Below, piece after piece: positions 6,529 to 13,972 of a stretch of 15,223 bases of DNA. The stretch is from an uncultured Aquabacterium sp. Its GTDB lineage: Bacteria; Pseudomonadota; Gammaproteobacteria; Burkholderiales; Burkholderiaceae_C. The stretch's first letter is position 1. Each line of letters starts with the position of its first letter. Location: the NCBI GenBank assembly GCA_937923225.1, contig CALAKR010000465.1, positions 1-15,223 of the forward strand, read 5' to 3'. Position numbers and translations under genes: made by a program. The notes under the pieces are model-generated. The model ran no database searches. It was not told the DNA's origin and was given only the letters and a program-made list of their open reading frames with translations.

Positions 6529-7195
6529 CCTCCAGCGCCATCAGCAGGCTGGTGCGGTCGGATTCGCTGACATCCTGGGATGCGCGGCCGCTCAGGGCGC
6601 CTTCGAGCGCCCACAGCAGCTGCAGCGGGGCATCCGGAAACACCGCCCTCACGCGCACGAAGGCTGTGACAGCCCCGGCCTTGCGCAAGGCGCTCTCGGA
6701 GCGGATGCCGGCCTGCACCAGCATCCCCGCGAACGCAGGCCCCAGGTTGGGCAGAGCCTGCAGACTGGCAGTACCGCGCCCCGGGCTGCTTGAGGCAGCC
6801 CCCTTGGGTGCCGCCTGGCCCTTCAGCTTGGCGGCCTTGCGCGCGGCAGGTCGGTTGCGCACCGCACACTCATAGGCCAAGTGCGCCCACCAGGCCATGC
6901 GCTCGGGGTCATCAAACACCTCGGAGGGGGCATGGTGATAGCGCAGGGTGGCTGTCTTGCCCCTGGATTCGTAGGTGAAGGGCATCAGCCCCTCCCGCTC
7001 GAACACCGCCTGTGACTGGTCATCGGCCTTGAAATACAGCTGCTCGTCGGCGATCAGCGCGAACATCAGGCCATCGCGGTACACGCCATGCCCGCCGAAC
7101 ATGGGTTTGGCCTGAACCGGCGCGAACAAGGCCATCTGCTCGACCACCTGGTCGGCGAAGGCCTGCTTGCGGGAAGGGATGGGCGCACGGGGCAT
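6491..7195 (-). CDS. TfoX/Sxy family protein
   Basis: The 234-residue protein has the two-domain layout of TfoX/Sxy proteins. The N-terminal domain (about 10-110, PF04993) contains KPMFGGHGVYRDGLMFALI and LYFKAD. A Ser/Ala/Gly/Lys-rich linker (about 117-143) follows. The C-terminal domain (about 145-222, PF04994) has LPNLGPAFAGMLVQAGI, a helix-hairpin-helix-like segment. In gammaproteobacteria Sxy/TfoX works with CRP to switch on competence genes; that role is not established for betaproteobacterial homologues, so I give no gene symbol. It is the first gene of a minus-strand pair with the membrane hydroxylase and diverges from serB across about 70 bases. An AGGA nine bases before the ATG is a plausible ribosome binding site. 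Confidence 0.88.
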   Translation of the reverse strand: MPRAPIPSRKQAFADQVVEQMALFAPVQAKPMFGGHGVYRDGLMFALIADEQLYFKADDQSQAVFEREGLMPFTYESRGKTATLRYHHAPSEVFDDPERMAWWAHLAYECAVRNRPAARKAAKLKGQAAPKGAASSSPGRGTASLQALPNLGPAFAGMLVQAGIRSESALRKAGAVTAFVRVRAVFPDAPLQLLWALEGALSGRASQDVSESDRTSLLMALEDVTRHQPGRPDR

Positions 7196-7224
7196 GATCA
7201 GGCATCCTGCGGTGAGGGGTGAAG

Positions 7225-7230
7225 GATAAT
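7225..7230 (+). promoter_or_regulatory. Candidate -10 box for serB
   Basis: GATAAT in the short divergent region between tfoX and serB matches five of six -10 consensus bases. It lies 34 bases before the chosen serB start. I see no good -35 partner, so the call rests on the hexamer and its position. Confidence 0.3.
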
Positions 7231-7264
7231 CCAGCCTCTTTCAAGCCGTGCTTTGATTTCCGCC

Positions 7265-7966
7265 ATGAGTGCTCCCCTCGAATTCGCCCCCGGTCTGGTC
7301 GTCCAGCGCTTCACGCCGCCTTTGACCTTGCGCGCCTTCAAGGCCATCGCGTTCGACATGGATTCCACGCTGATCAGCATCGAGTGCATCGACGAGATCG
7401 CCGATGCCGCCGGCAAGAAGGCCGAGGTGGCCGCCATCACCGAAGCGGCCATGCGTGGCGAGATCACCGATTTCAAGGACAGCCTGCGCCGCCGCGTAGC
7501 CCTGCTCAAGGGCGTGCCCGCCGAGGCGCTGCAGCAGGTCTATGACCAGCGCCTCAAGCTCAACCCCGGCGCGCCGGAACTGATCAACGCCGCCAAGGCC
7601 GCCGGACTGCAGACCCTGCTGGTGTCCGGCGGCTTCACCTTCTTCGCCGACCGGGTGCGTGAGCGCCTGGGCATGCACGAGGCCCACTCCAACGTGCTGG
7701 AAGTGCAAGGCGGCCTGCTGACGGGGCAGGTGCTGGGCGATATCGTCGATGGCGAAGCCAAGCGCCAGCACCTGCTGGCCCTGTGCGCGCGCATCGGTTG
7801 CGAGCCCTCGCAGGCCATCGCGGTGGGCGATGGTGCCAATGACCTGCCGATGATGGGTGCCGCCGGCCTGAGCGTGGCCTACCACGCCAAGCCCAAGGTG
7901 CGTGAACAGGCCATGGTCGCCATCAACGAAGGCGGTCTGGACCGCCTGCTCGAACTGATGGCCTGA
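7265..7966 (+). CDS. serB: Phosphoserine phosphatase SerB
   Basis: SerB removes phosphate from O-phosphoserine in the last step of serine synthesis; it is a cytoplasmic, Mg-dependent HAD-family enzyme. With the ATG at 7265 the product has 233 residues. HAD motif I is DMDSTL with the nucleophile D31 and acid D33. Motif II is S121 in LVSGGFTFF, motif III is K166, and motif IV is GDGANDLPM with D189 and D193. The cap segment IDEIADAAGKKAEVAAIT is typical of SerB. There is no N-terminal ACT-like domain, unlike the longer E. coli enzyme, as is usual in Burkholderiales. A TTG at 7253 in the same frame would add four residues but is less likely. It is monocistronic and convergent with the next gene. 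Confidence 0.96.
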   Translation: MSAPLEFAPGLVVQRFTPPLTLRAFKAIAFDMDSTLISIECIDEIADAAGKKAEVAAITEAAMRGEITDFKDSLRRRVALLKGVPAEALQQVYDQRLKLNPGAPELINAAKAAGLQTLLVSGGFTFFADRVRERLGMHEAHSNVLEVQGGLLTGQVLGDIVDGEAKRQHLLALCARIGCEPSQAIAVGDGANDLPMMGAAGLSVAYHAKPKVREQAMVAINEGGLDRLLELMA

Positions 7967-7983
7967 GGCGCAAAGCCCTTCAG
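7963..7983. terminator. Possible short hairpin between convergent serB and PLP-enzyme genes
   Basis: CTGA-GGC, loop GCAAA, GCC, a two-base bulge and TCAG can form a seven-pair bulged stem in the 13-base gap between two convergent genes; it includes both stop codons. There is no T-run. The position favours a role in 3'-end formation, but the stem is short and the call is weak. Confidence 0.22.
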
Positions 7984-9356
7984 CGCAACTGCTCGGTCTC
8001 TGGGCGCGTCAGGTTGATGCGCGCCAGTTCCTCGGACGCCAGGCGGCTGGCCTCGGCCAGCACCGCTGCGAACTGATCGATCTGCTCGAAGGTGTGGTCG
8101 GCCATGATCTGCAAGCGCAGACGGCTGGCATCCCGCGGCACCGCAGGATGCTCGACCAGGTTGACCAGCATGCCGCCGGCCAGCATGAAGCGCGTCAGCA
8201 GGCGCGAGCGTCCGATGCCGCCCACCACCAGCGGCACCACCGCCGAGGGCAGCCCCAGCACGGTATGCCCGGTGCCCTGCAGCAGTTGCCGCAGGTGCAG
8301 CGCGTTGTTCAGCAGGTTCTGGCGCCGCACCTGCCCCTCGGGCGATTGCACGATGTCCAGCGCCTTGAGCACCACCGCCGCCTGCACTGGCGACATCGCG
8401 TTGGTAAAAGTGTGCGGCCCGCAGCCGAAGCGGATGGCCAGCTTCAGGCCGGGCTCGTTGCAGGCCACGAAGCCGCCATTGGCCGCGAAGGTCTTGGAAA
8501 AACTGCCCATGACCACGTCGACCTTGCCCAGCATGCCCTGGGTTTCCAGGGCGCCCAGCCCGTGGGGCCCCATGCTGCCCAGGTCATGGGCCACGTCGAC
8601 CATCAAGGTGGCCTGATGGCGGTGCGCCAGCTCCTGATGGGCCTGCAGATCGGGTGAATCGGCGTCCATCGAGAACAGCGATTCAGTGACGACCAGGATG
8701 CCGGCGGAGGGATCCTCCTGGCGGATGCGCACCAGGTGGGCTTCGAGCTCCGTCACGGACAGGTGGGCGAAGCTGTGGACGTGCTTGGTTGCCCCCCGGG
8801 CGCCCTCCCACAGGCTGGCGTGCGCCAGATGGTCGATCACCACATGATCACCCGGGCGCACCAGGGTGCGGATGGCACCATAGCCCGCGCCCCAGCCGGT
8901 CGGGAACAGCGCGCACGAGCGCATGCCCAGGAAGCTGGCCAGACGCTGCTCCAGCGCCACCGACAGGGTGGTGTTGCCCATCAGGGCCGGGCTGCCGGCC
9001 GAGTGCACGCCGTAGCGGGCGATGGCCTCCACCGCCGCCGTCTGGATCTGGGGGTGGCAGGCCAGTGACAGGTAATCCTGGCTGGCAAAGTTGATGCCGT
9101 CGCCCAGGGGCCGGCCCTTGCGGTCATGCGCCTGAGCGTGCGTGAGCACCGGCCCCACGATCTGTTTGGCGAAGGTGTCAATGCTGAAATCGTCCAGCAT
9201 GTCCCAGCCGTAGGGCAAAGGGCTCAGCCGCCCCAGCAGTGATGCGGGGCGGGCAATGGCGGGCGATGCGGCGGTATCCCCTGAGGCCTGAGCCTTGGCC
9301 ATTTCGGCCAGGAATCCTGCCAGCGTTCCCTGAAGGGCGATTGTTGTGCGGTCCAT
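7980..9356 (-). CDS. Alpha-oxoamine synthase-type PLP enzyme
   Basis: This 458-residue fold-type I PLP enzyme resembles the alpha-oxoamine synthases (BioF, Kbl, serine palmitoyltransferase, CqsA), which condense an amino acid with an acyl-CoA or acyl-ACP and lose CO2. Seen in order: NFASQDYLSLACHP at 89-102; SPALMGNTT at 122-130; FPTGWGAGYGAI at 151-162; H179 in DHLAHASLWEG; DVAHDLGSMGPHGLG at 254-268, with D254 and H257 expected to contact PLP; and SFSKTFAANGG at 285-295, with K288 as the Schiff-base lysine. The usual acid after the first Asp of the DxAH motif is a valine here. About 60 N-terminal residues precede the core. No acyl carrier protein, biotin gene or threonine dehydrogenase is adjacent, so the substrate is not identified. 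Confidence 0.88.
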   Translation of the reverse strand: MDRTTIALQGTLAGFLAEMAKAQASGDTAASPAIARPASLLGRLSPLPYGWDMLDDFSIDTFAKQIVGPVLTHAQAHDRKGRPLGDGINFASQDYLSLACHPQIQTAAVEAIARYGVHSAGSPALMGNTTLSVALEQRLASFLGMRSCALFPTGWGAGYGAIRTLVRPGDHVVIDHLAHASLWEGARGATKHVHSFAHLSVTELEAHLVRIRQEDPSAGILVVTESLFSMDADSPDLQAHQELAHRHQATLMVDVAHDLGSMGPHGLGALETQGMLGKVDVVMGSFSKTFAANGGFVACNEPGLKLAIRFGCGPHTFTNAMSPVQAAVVLKALDIVQSPEGQVRRQNLLNNALHLRQLLQGTGHTVLGLPSAVVPLVVGGIGRSRLLTRFMLAGGMLVNLVEHPAVPRDASRLRLQIMADHTFEQIDQFAAVLAEASRLASEELARINLTRPETEQLR

Positions 9357-9404
9357 GGACCGGCACTGTACGGCGATCCTTCTATATTTGACGAATCACG
9401 ACAC

Positions 9405-9421
9405 ACCCCGCTTGAGGGGGT
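9405..9421 (-). terminator. Possible hairpin after rraA
   Basis: ACCCC and GGGGT flank a seven-base loop directly after the rraA stop codon on the minus strand, giving a five-pair stem. No T-run follows. It separates rraA from the PLP-enzyme gene 65 bases downstream, so it may mark the end of the rraA transcript or do nothing. Confidence 0.28.
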
Positions 9422-9925
9422 TCAAGCCTTGGCAGGAACCGGTTCAGCCATGACCACGATGCCGTCTTCGTCGGCGTAGAGCCAATCGCCGGGGCGCACC
9501 CACACGCCCTGGATCTGCACGGCCACGTCGCGCTGGCCCTCGTTGCGCTTCTCGGTGGGCAGGGGCATGGAGGCCAGCGCCCGGATGCCGGTGTCGCATT
9601 CGGCCAACTCGGCCACGTCACGCACGCAGCCGTCGACCACCACGCCGGCCCAGCCGTTCTTGGCCGCGGCCTTGCCCAGGTTACCGCCCACCAGGGCGCG
9701 GCGCAGCGAGGCACCGCCATCGACCACCAGCACGCGGCCATTGCCCGGCGAATCCACCGCGGCCTTCACGAAGGAGTTGTCCTCAAAGCACTTGACCGTG
9801 CTGACCGGACCTGCGAACTTGCGCTTCTTGCCGAAATCCTTGAACACGGGCGGCAGCACGCGGAAAGCGCCGTCGGTGTCGTTCTTGTGCTCGTCGCACA
9901 GGTCGCAGGTCACGAAATCGGTCAT
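9422..9925 (-). CDS. rraA: RraA family protein (RNase E regulator / HMG aldolase fold)
   Basis: The 167-residue product aligns by eye with E. coli Rra[15 protein letters not shown] at 37-50, [18 protein letters not shown] at 63-80, [13 protein letters not shown] at 91-103, and [10 protein letters not shown] near the end. RraA binds RNase E and lowers its activity in E. coli. Relatives with the motif G-x20-R-D-x2-E/D are class II aldolases cleaving 4-hydroxy-4-methyl-2-oxoglutarate. This protein has G81, R102, D103 and E106 in that register, so it may be catalytic. The ATG at 9925 is supported by GGAG six bases upstream and by the family N-terminus [12 protein letters not shown]. The frame stays open far upstream (to 12094), but that part is antisense to other genes. 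It diverges from the membrane gene at 10049. Confidence 0.92.
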   Translation of the reverse strand: MTDFVTCDLCDEHKNDTDGAFRVLPPVFKDFGKKRKFAGPVSTVKCFEDNSFVKAAVDSPGNGRVLVVDGGASLRRALVGGNLGKAAAKNGWAGVVVDGCVRDVAELAECDTGIRALASMPLPTEKRNEGQRDVAVQIQGVWVRPGDWLYADEDGIVVMAEPVPAKA

Positions 9926-9931
9926 GGCAGG

Positions 9932-9935
9932 CTCC
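9932..9935 (-). promoter_or_regulatory. Ribosome binding site fixing the rraA start
   Basis: GGAG on the minus strand, six bases before the ATG at 9925. It decides the start, because the reading frame continues open for more than 2 kb upstream. Confidence 0.6.
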
Positions 9936-10015
9936 AGGGATTCAAGTCGGGTAAAGATACAAGGCTTATTGTCACCGCCCAGAGGGTGGCTGCCGGGCAG
10001 AACGCCTGAATGGGG

Positions 10016-10021
10016 GACAAT
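10016..10021 (+). promoter_or_regulatory. Candidate -10 box for the envelope gene run
   Basis: GACAAT matches four of six -10 consensus bases and lies 27 bases before the ATG at 10049. It overlaps the alternative upstream ATG at 10010, one reason to prefer the later start. No clear -35 box is seen 17 bases upstream. It would serve the five-gene plus-strand run that begins here. Confidence 0.25.
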
Positions 10022-10048
10022 GGAAGGCTGTCCGCACCCTGCCGCCCG

Positions 10049-11044
10049 ATGAGTTCGACGCCTTCTTCCACCCCCGTGACGCGACGCTGGCTGCGCCAGG
10101 CGCTGACGTGGCTCGTGGGTGTGGGCCTGCTGGCCTGGCTGCTGAGCCATGTGCCGCTGAACACGGTGCGGGAAGCCCTGGCCGCCCCCTCTGCGCTGGT
10201 ATGGGCCGGCACGTTGCTGGGCCTGCTGCTGAGCTACCTGATGCGCGCAGCCCGGCTCCAAGTAGTGATGGGTTTGAACGATCAATCCCCTACTGGTGCC
10301 CTGCCCCGCAAGGCGCTCGGCCTGCGCCTGGACGCCCTGCGCGTGATCCTGATGCACAACGCCGCCGTGAACCTGCTGCCCATGCGCGCGGGCGAGCTGA
10401 GTTTTCCCTGGCTGGCATCCACCCAGTTGCGCATGCCCCTGGCCCAGGCCGTGGCCAGCCTGCTGTGGATGCGCCTGCAGGATCTGGCCGTGCTGCTGGC
10501 CCTGGGGCTGCTGCTGTGGCCCGGGCTGCCCGTGGTCTGGCGCGCGGCCGGGCTGACCCTGCTGGTGCTGGGGTGGTTCGCCGGGCTCAAGCTGCTGGAC
10601 CTGCTGCAGGCGTCGGGCAATGCCAGCGTCCCTACATCGAAGTGGCGGCAACTGCTGCAACGCCTGCATGCGGCCCTGGTGGATCCGCACCACCACCGGC
10701 CCGCCGCCTGGGGCTTCACCTGGGCCAACTGGGCGATCAAACTCACGGCGGGGGCGCTGTTGCTCTCGGCCATCACCCAGACCAGCTTGGGGGCGGGTTG
10801 GGCCGGCGCCCTGGGTGGCGAGCTGGCCGCCGTCGTGCCCATCCAGGGGCCGGCCGGTTTCGGCACCTACGAGGCGGGCGTGTGGGCGGGTTTCGCCCTC
10901 AGCACGCCTGCCAGCGCCCTGGCCCAGGGCCATGCCGTGGCCGCTGCCCTGGCCCTGCACCTGTGTTTCCTGCTGTGCGCCGTGGCGGCGGGCGCCATCG
11001 CCTGGGCCACGCCCTCGTGGTCGTCCCCGCGTCTTCCCGACTGA
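10049..11044 (+). CDS. LPG-synthase-TM / UPF0104 flippase-like membrane protein
   Basis: The product (331 residues from ATG 10049) is a polytopic inner-membrane protein of the lysylphosphatidylglycerol synthase transmembrane family (PF03706, UPF0104), without the soluble aminoacyl-transferase domain of MprF. Relatives are thought to move lipids or lipid-linked sugars across the membrane. Diagnostic pieces are [10 protein letters not shown] at 108-117 and [14 protein letters not shown] at 264-277, the GGxGxxE-type motif of the family. About seven or eight hydrophobic segments can be seen, the first at about 18-35. The ATG at 10010 would add 13 non-hydrophobic residues but overlaps a likely promoter element. 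It stands 36 bases before the GT2 gene and probably heads an operon with it; a role in flipping that enzyme's lipid-linked product is inference. Confidence 0.8.
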   Translation: MSSTPSSTPVTRRWLRQALTWLVGVGLLAWLLSHVPLNTVREALAAPSALVWAGTLLGLLLSYLMRAARLQVVMGLNDQSPTGALPRKALGLRLDALRVILMHNAAVNLLPMRAGELSFPWLASTQLRMPLAQAVASLLWMRLQDLAVLLALGLLLWPGLPVVWRAAGLTLLVLGWFAGLKLLDLLQASGNASVPTSKWRQLLQRLHAALVDPHHHRPAAWGFTWANWAIKLTAGALLLSAITQTSLGAGWAGALGGELAAVVPIQGPAGFGTYEAGVWAGFALSTPASALAQGHAVAAALALHLCFLLCAVAAGAIAWATPSWSSPRLPD

Positions 11045-11080
11045 CGGCCCCCACGCGTTTTTGCTACAACCCCTTCTCTC

Positions 11081-12106
11081 ATGCCTGTTGAGTCCATGGA
11101 CACCGCTCTCACCCGTTCCCCCTCGCACCGCCTGTCCATCGTCGTGCCGATGTACAACGAGGTGGACAACGTCGAGCCCTTCGTGACCGCGGTGCACAAC
11201 GCCCTGGACAGCTACCCGCACCCCTGGGAGCTGATCATCGTCAACGACGGCAGCCGGGACGGCACCCAGCAGGCCCTGGACAAGCAGGCCGAACTGCGCG
11301 GCCCGCACGTGCGCCCCATCCACCTGTGGCGCAACTTCCGCCAGACGGCGGCCATGCAGGCCGGCATCGACGCGGCGCGCGGCGACGTCATCGTCACCCT
11401 CGACGGCGACCTGCAGAACGACCCGAAGGACATCCCCTCCCTGGTCGACAAGCTGCTCAAGGACGACCTGGACCTGGTGGCCGGCTGGCGCCAGAACCGC
11501 CAGGATGCCTTCATCCTGCGCAAGATCCCCTCGCGCATCGCCAACCGCCTGATCCGCCGCATCACCGGCCTGGAGTTCCAGGATCTCGGCTGCAGCCTCA
11601 AGGCCTACCGTGCCGACGTGCTCAAGCGCGTGCGCCTGTACGGCGAGATGCACCGCTTCATCCCCGCGTGGATGGCCACGGTGACCTCGCCGGCGCGCAT
11701 GTCCGAGGTGCCTGTGAGCCACCACGCACGTACGGCCGGTGAGTCCAAGTACGGCATCTCGCGCACCCTGCGCGTGGTGCTCGATCTGCTGGCGGTGAAC
11801 TTCTTCCTGCGCTTCGCCGGGCGCCCTGGCCACTTCTTCGGCGGCGTGGGCCTGGGCGTGGGCCTGGTCGGCACCCTGATCCTGTCCTACCTGGGCGTGC
11901 TCAAGCTGCTGGGCGAATCCATCGGCGGCCGCCCGCTGCTGTGGCTGGGCTTCTTCTGCGTGCTGGGCGGTCTGCAGTTCCTGACCACCGGCGTGCTGGC
12001 CGAGCTTTTGATCCGCATTTACTACGACCGGGGCGATGTGGCGCCGTACCACACATCGCACACGGCCCCTGCGTCCGACGCCGACAGCTGGCATCGCCGG
12101 ACCTGA
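11081..12106 (+). CDS. GT2 polyprenyl-phosphate glycosyltransferase (DPM1/ArnC/GtrB-like)
   Basis: The enzyme (341 residues) should transfer a sugar from a nucleotide donor to undecaprenyl phosphate on the cytoplasmic face of the inner membrane. The GT-A core has VVPMYNE at 21-27, VNDGS at 54-58, and the metal-binding DGDLQNDP at 108-115. H191-R-F and GESKYG (220-225) are typical of the ArnC/GtrB branch. Two C-terminal membrane segments (about 252-272 and 285-312) anchor it, as in ArnC and GtrB. The sugar cannot be read from the sequence. Starts at 11081 and 11096 (MDTALTR) are both possible; only the second has a GAG five bases upstream. It lies 36 bases after the flippase-like gene and 18 before the ArnT-like gene, forming a donor-synthesis plus transfer pair. 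Confidence 0.9.
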   Translation: MPVESMDTALTRSPSHRLSIVVPMYNEVDNVEPFVTAVHNALDSYPHPWELIIVNDGSRDGTQQALDKQAELRGPHVRPIHLWRNFRQTAAMQAGIDAARGDVIVTLDGDLQNDPKDIPSLVDKLLKDDLDLVAGWRQNRQDAFILRKIPSRIANRLIRRITGLEFQDLGCSLKAYRADVLKRVRLYGEMHRFIPAWMATVTSPARMSEVPVSHHARTAGESKYGISRTLRVVLDLLAVNFFLRFAGRPGHFFGGVGLGVGLVGTLILSYLGVLKLLGESIGGRPLLWLGFFCVLGGLQFLTTGVLAELLIRIYYDRGDVAPYHTSHTAPASDADSWHRRT

Positions 12107-12124
12107 TCCTCCCCTCTGCTAGCC

Positions 12125-13972
12125 ATGACCAACACGACCTCTCCCGCTGCGGCCACACCCCCCCCTGACATCGCGCGCACCCAGGGTGCCCGGCCGGCGC
12201 ACCGCTGGCCCCGCCTGTGGGGCCGCCGCATGTGGTTGCTGCTGGCCCTGGCCGCCGCGCTGCTGCTCTACCGGGTGGCCGTGGTGCACTACAGCGGCAT
12301 CTCGCTGTTCTTCGACGAGGCCCAGTACTGGGACTGGTCGCGTGAGCTGCAATGGGGCTACTTCTCCAAGCCACCGGTGATCGCAGGCCTGATCGCCGCC
12401 GGCACGGCCGTTTTCGGCAACGGCGTGCTCGGTGTGAAGATCATGCCCATGCTCACCTATGTAGCCACCGCCGTGGCCATGGTCGGGCTGGCACGTGCGC
12501 TGTGGCCAACCTCCAGCGGGGTGCGTACCGGCATCGTGGCCGGCGCACTGTTCCTGACCTCGCCGATGACGGGCCTGCTGGGCATGTTCGCCAGCACCGA
12601 CGGCCCCCTGCTGCTGTGCTGGACGCTGGCCGCCTGGGCCCTGTGGCGCGCCCAGGTCACCAACCGGCTGGGCCTGTGGCTGCTGTGCGGTGTGGTCTGC
12701 GGCGTGGGCATGCTGAGCAAGTACACGATGGCGGCCTTCGCCATCACGGCACTGTGGGCGCTGTGGGGCGTGCACGGCCCCAAGCGCGGGCTGCTGCGCC
12801 TGGGGCCCTGGGTGGCCATTGCCGCGGCGCTGGCCGTGCTGGCGCCCAATGTGTTGTGGAACGCCGAATGGGGTTTCCCTACGCTGCAACACACGGCCGA
12901 CATCACCACCAAATCCAGCCGATCCGGCGGGCCGGTGGCCGCGCTGGTGTTCCTGGTGGGCCAGATCGCCATGCTCGGCCCGGTGGCGGTGATCGCGGGC
13001 CTGTGGCTGCACCGCCGCGTGCACACCGGCACCAACGAGGTGGCCGGCCAGAGCCAGTGGGCCGCCTCCAGCCAGATGCTGCCCCCCAGCCAGTGGGCGG
13101 CCAGCACCCAGGTGGCGTCGTCCAGCCAGCCGGCATCGTCGCAGTTGTCGCAGCCTGAGCAGGCGCGCGCCAAGTCCACCCGCAACTCGGCTTACTACCT
13201 GGCCTCGGTCACGTCCTACCGCTACCTGGTGGCCCTGAGCGCCCCGCTGCTGCTGATCGCGGTGGCACAGGCCTTCCGGGCCGATGCGCACGTAAACTGG
13301 GCCGCGCCGGCCATGATCAGCCTGTTCCTGCTGCTGGCCACACGCCTGAGCCTGCCGCTGGTGCCGCTGTCGGCCCCCCGCCCGCAGGCCTGGTTCTGGG
13401 TGGTGCTGGCCAGCAACCTGATACTGACCAGCATCGTGCTGCACGCCCGCGACGTGATGGGTGACAAGCTGCCCGCGAAGGCCGATGTGCTCGTGCGCAT
13501 GCGCGGCTGGGACGCCGCCTTCGGCCAGCTCGATCCGCTGCTGAACGATCCCCGCGTGCAGGGCCTGCCCATCGTGGCCGACAAGCGCCTGCTGCTGGCC
13601 CAGGCCGCCTACCAATGGCGCAGCCACCAGCCCCGCATCATGGCCTGGAACCCCACCGGCGAGCATGGCGACCACTACCAGCTGCAGCGCAGCATGCCCA
13701 ACACCGTCGGGCAGGACGTGCTGCTGCTGACCGATGCCCCCGATCCGGACTACATCCTCAACCGCTTCGCCTTCAAGCGCGAACTGGGGCGCTCCGTGGT
13801 GCAGGTGGGCCCTGGCCGCCAGATCACGCTGTACCTGTACCTGGCACGCGGCTTCCTGGGCTACGACAACAAGACCTACACCCAGCAAAGCGGCACAGCC
13901 GACGAACGCAGCGAGGACATTCCCTTTACTGAACAAGCTCAGGAACAACCCAAAGGTGGGCCTAGCAATTGA
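12125..13972 (+). CDS. ArnT/PMT-type membrane glycosyltransferase (PMT_2, GT39/GT83)
   Basis: The 615-residue polytopic protein belongs to the PMT_2 family (PF13231), which uses polyprenyl-phosphate sugars on the periplasmic side and transfers them to lipid A or other acceptors. The first membrane segment is at about 36-54. The catalytic-loop motif FFDEAQYWDW follows, with D64 and E65, then SKPP at 81-84 and STDGP at 157-161. About ten more hydrophobic segments run to about 450, followed by a soluble C-terminal domain (about 455-615). Residues 308-347 are a Ser/Gln-rich insert made of three 12-residue repeats in a loop between membrane segments. It is larger than a minimal PMT_2 protein and about the size of ArnT. 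It presumably uses the lipid-linked sugar made by the GT2 enzyme just upstream; the acceptor is unknown. Confidence 0.88.
   Translation: MTNTTSPAAATPPPDIARTQGARPAHRWPRLWGRRMWLLLALAAALLLYRVAVVHYSGISLFFDEAQYWDWSRELQWGYFSKPPVIAGLIAAGTAVFGNGVLGVKIMPMLTYVATAVAMVGLARALWPTSSGVRTGIVAGALFLTSPMTGLLGMFASTDGPLLLCWTLAAWALWRAQVTNRLGLWLLCGVVCGVGMLSKYTMAAFAITALWALWGVHGPKRGLLRLGPWVAIAAALAVLAPNVLWNAEWGFPTLQHTADITTKSSRSGGPVAALVFLVGQIAMLGPVAVIAGLWLHRRVHTGTNEVAGQSQWAASSQMLPPSQWAASTQVASSSQPASSQLSQPEQARAKSTRNSAYYLASVTSYRYLVALSAPLLLIAVAQAFRADAHVNWAAPAMISLFLLLATRLSLPLVPLSAPRPQAWFWVVLASNLILTSIVLHARDVMGDKLPAKADVLVRMRGWDAAFGQLDPLLNDPRVQGLPIVADKRLLLAQAAYQWRSHQPRIMAWNPTGEHGDHYQLQRSMPNTVGQDVLLLTDAPDPDYILNRFAFKRELGRSVVQVGPGRQITLYLYLARGFLGYDNKTYTQQSGTADERSEDIPFTEQAQEQPKGGPSN
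13052..13159 (+). repeat. Three-unit 36-base tandem repeat inside the ArnT-like gene
   Basis: Units at 13052-13087, 13088-13123 and 13124-13159 each encode 12 residues, starting SQWAASSQMLPP, SQWAASTQVASS and SQPASSQLSQPE. The first two share AGCCAGTGGGC at their starts; the third is more diverged. The unit length is a multiple of three, so the frame is kept. The stretch lies between predicted membrane segments and probably forms a flexible loop. Confidence 0.7.
13953..13958 (+). promoter_or_regulatory. Shine-Dalgarno supporting the TTG start of the PAP2 gene
   Basis: AAGGTG, within AAAGGTGGG, lies ten bases before the TTG at 13969. No ATG or GTG in the right frame exists before the first membrane segment, so this site and the four-base overlap with the upstream stop decide the start. 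Confidence 0.5.

Noticed and set aside
10010..10048. Upstream ATG for the flippase-like gene
   Set aside because: It overlaps a -10-like GACAAT, adds 13 residues unlike the family, and has no Shine-Dalgarno; the ATG at 10049 is preferred.
9926..12094. Minus-strand open frame continuing upstream of rraA for more than 2 kb, as if rraA were an 890-residue fusion
   Set aside because: The extra part is antisense to the flippase-like and GT2 genes and compositionally biased. The RraA family N-terminus and a Shine-Dalgarno fix the start at 9925.
13052..13159. Repeat block considered as a CRISPR-like or intergenic repeat
   Set aside because: It is in frame inside a real gene, has no spacers, and encodes a degenerate 12-residue protein repeat.
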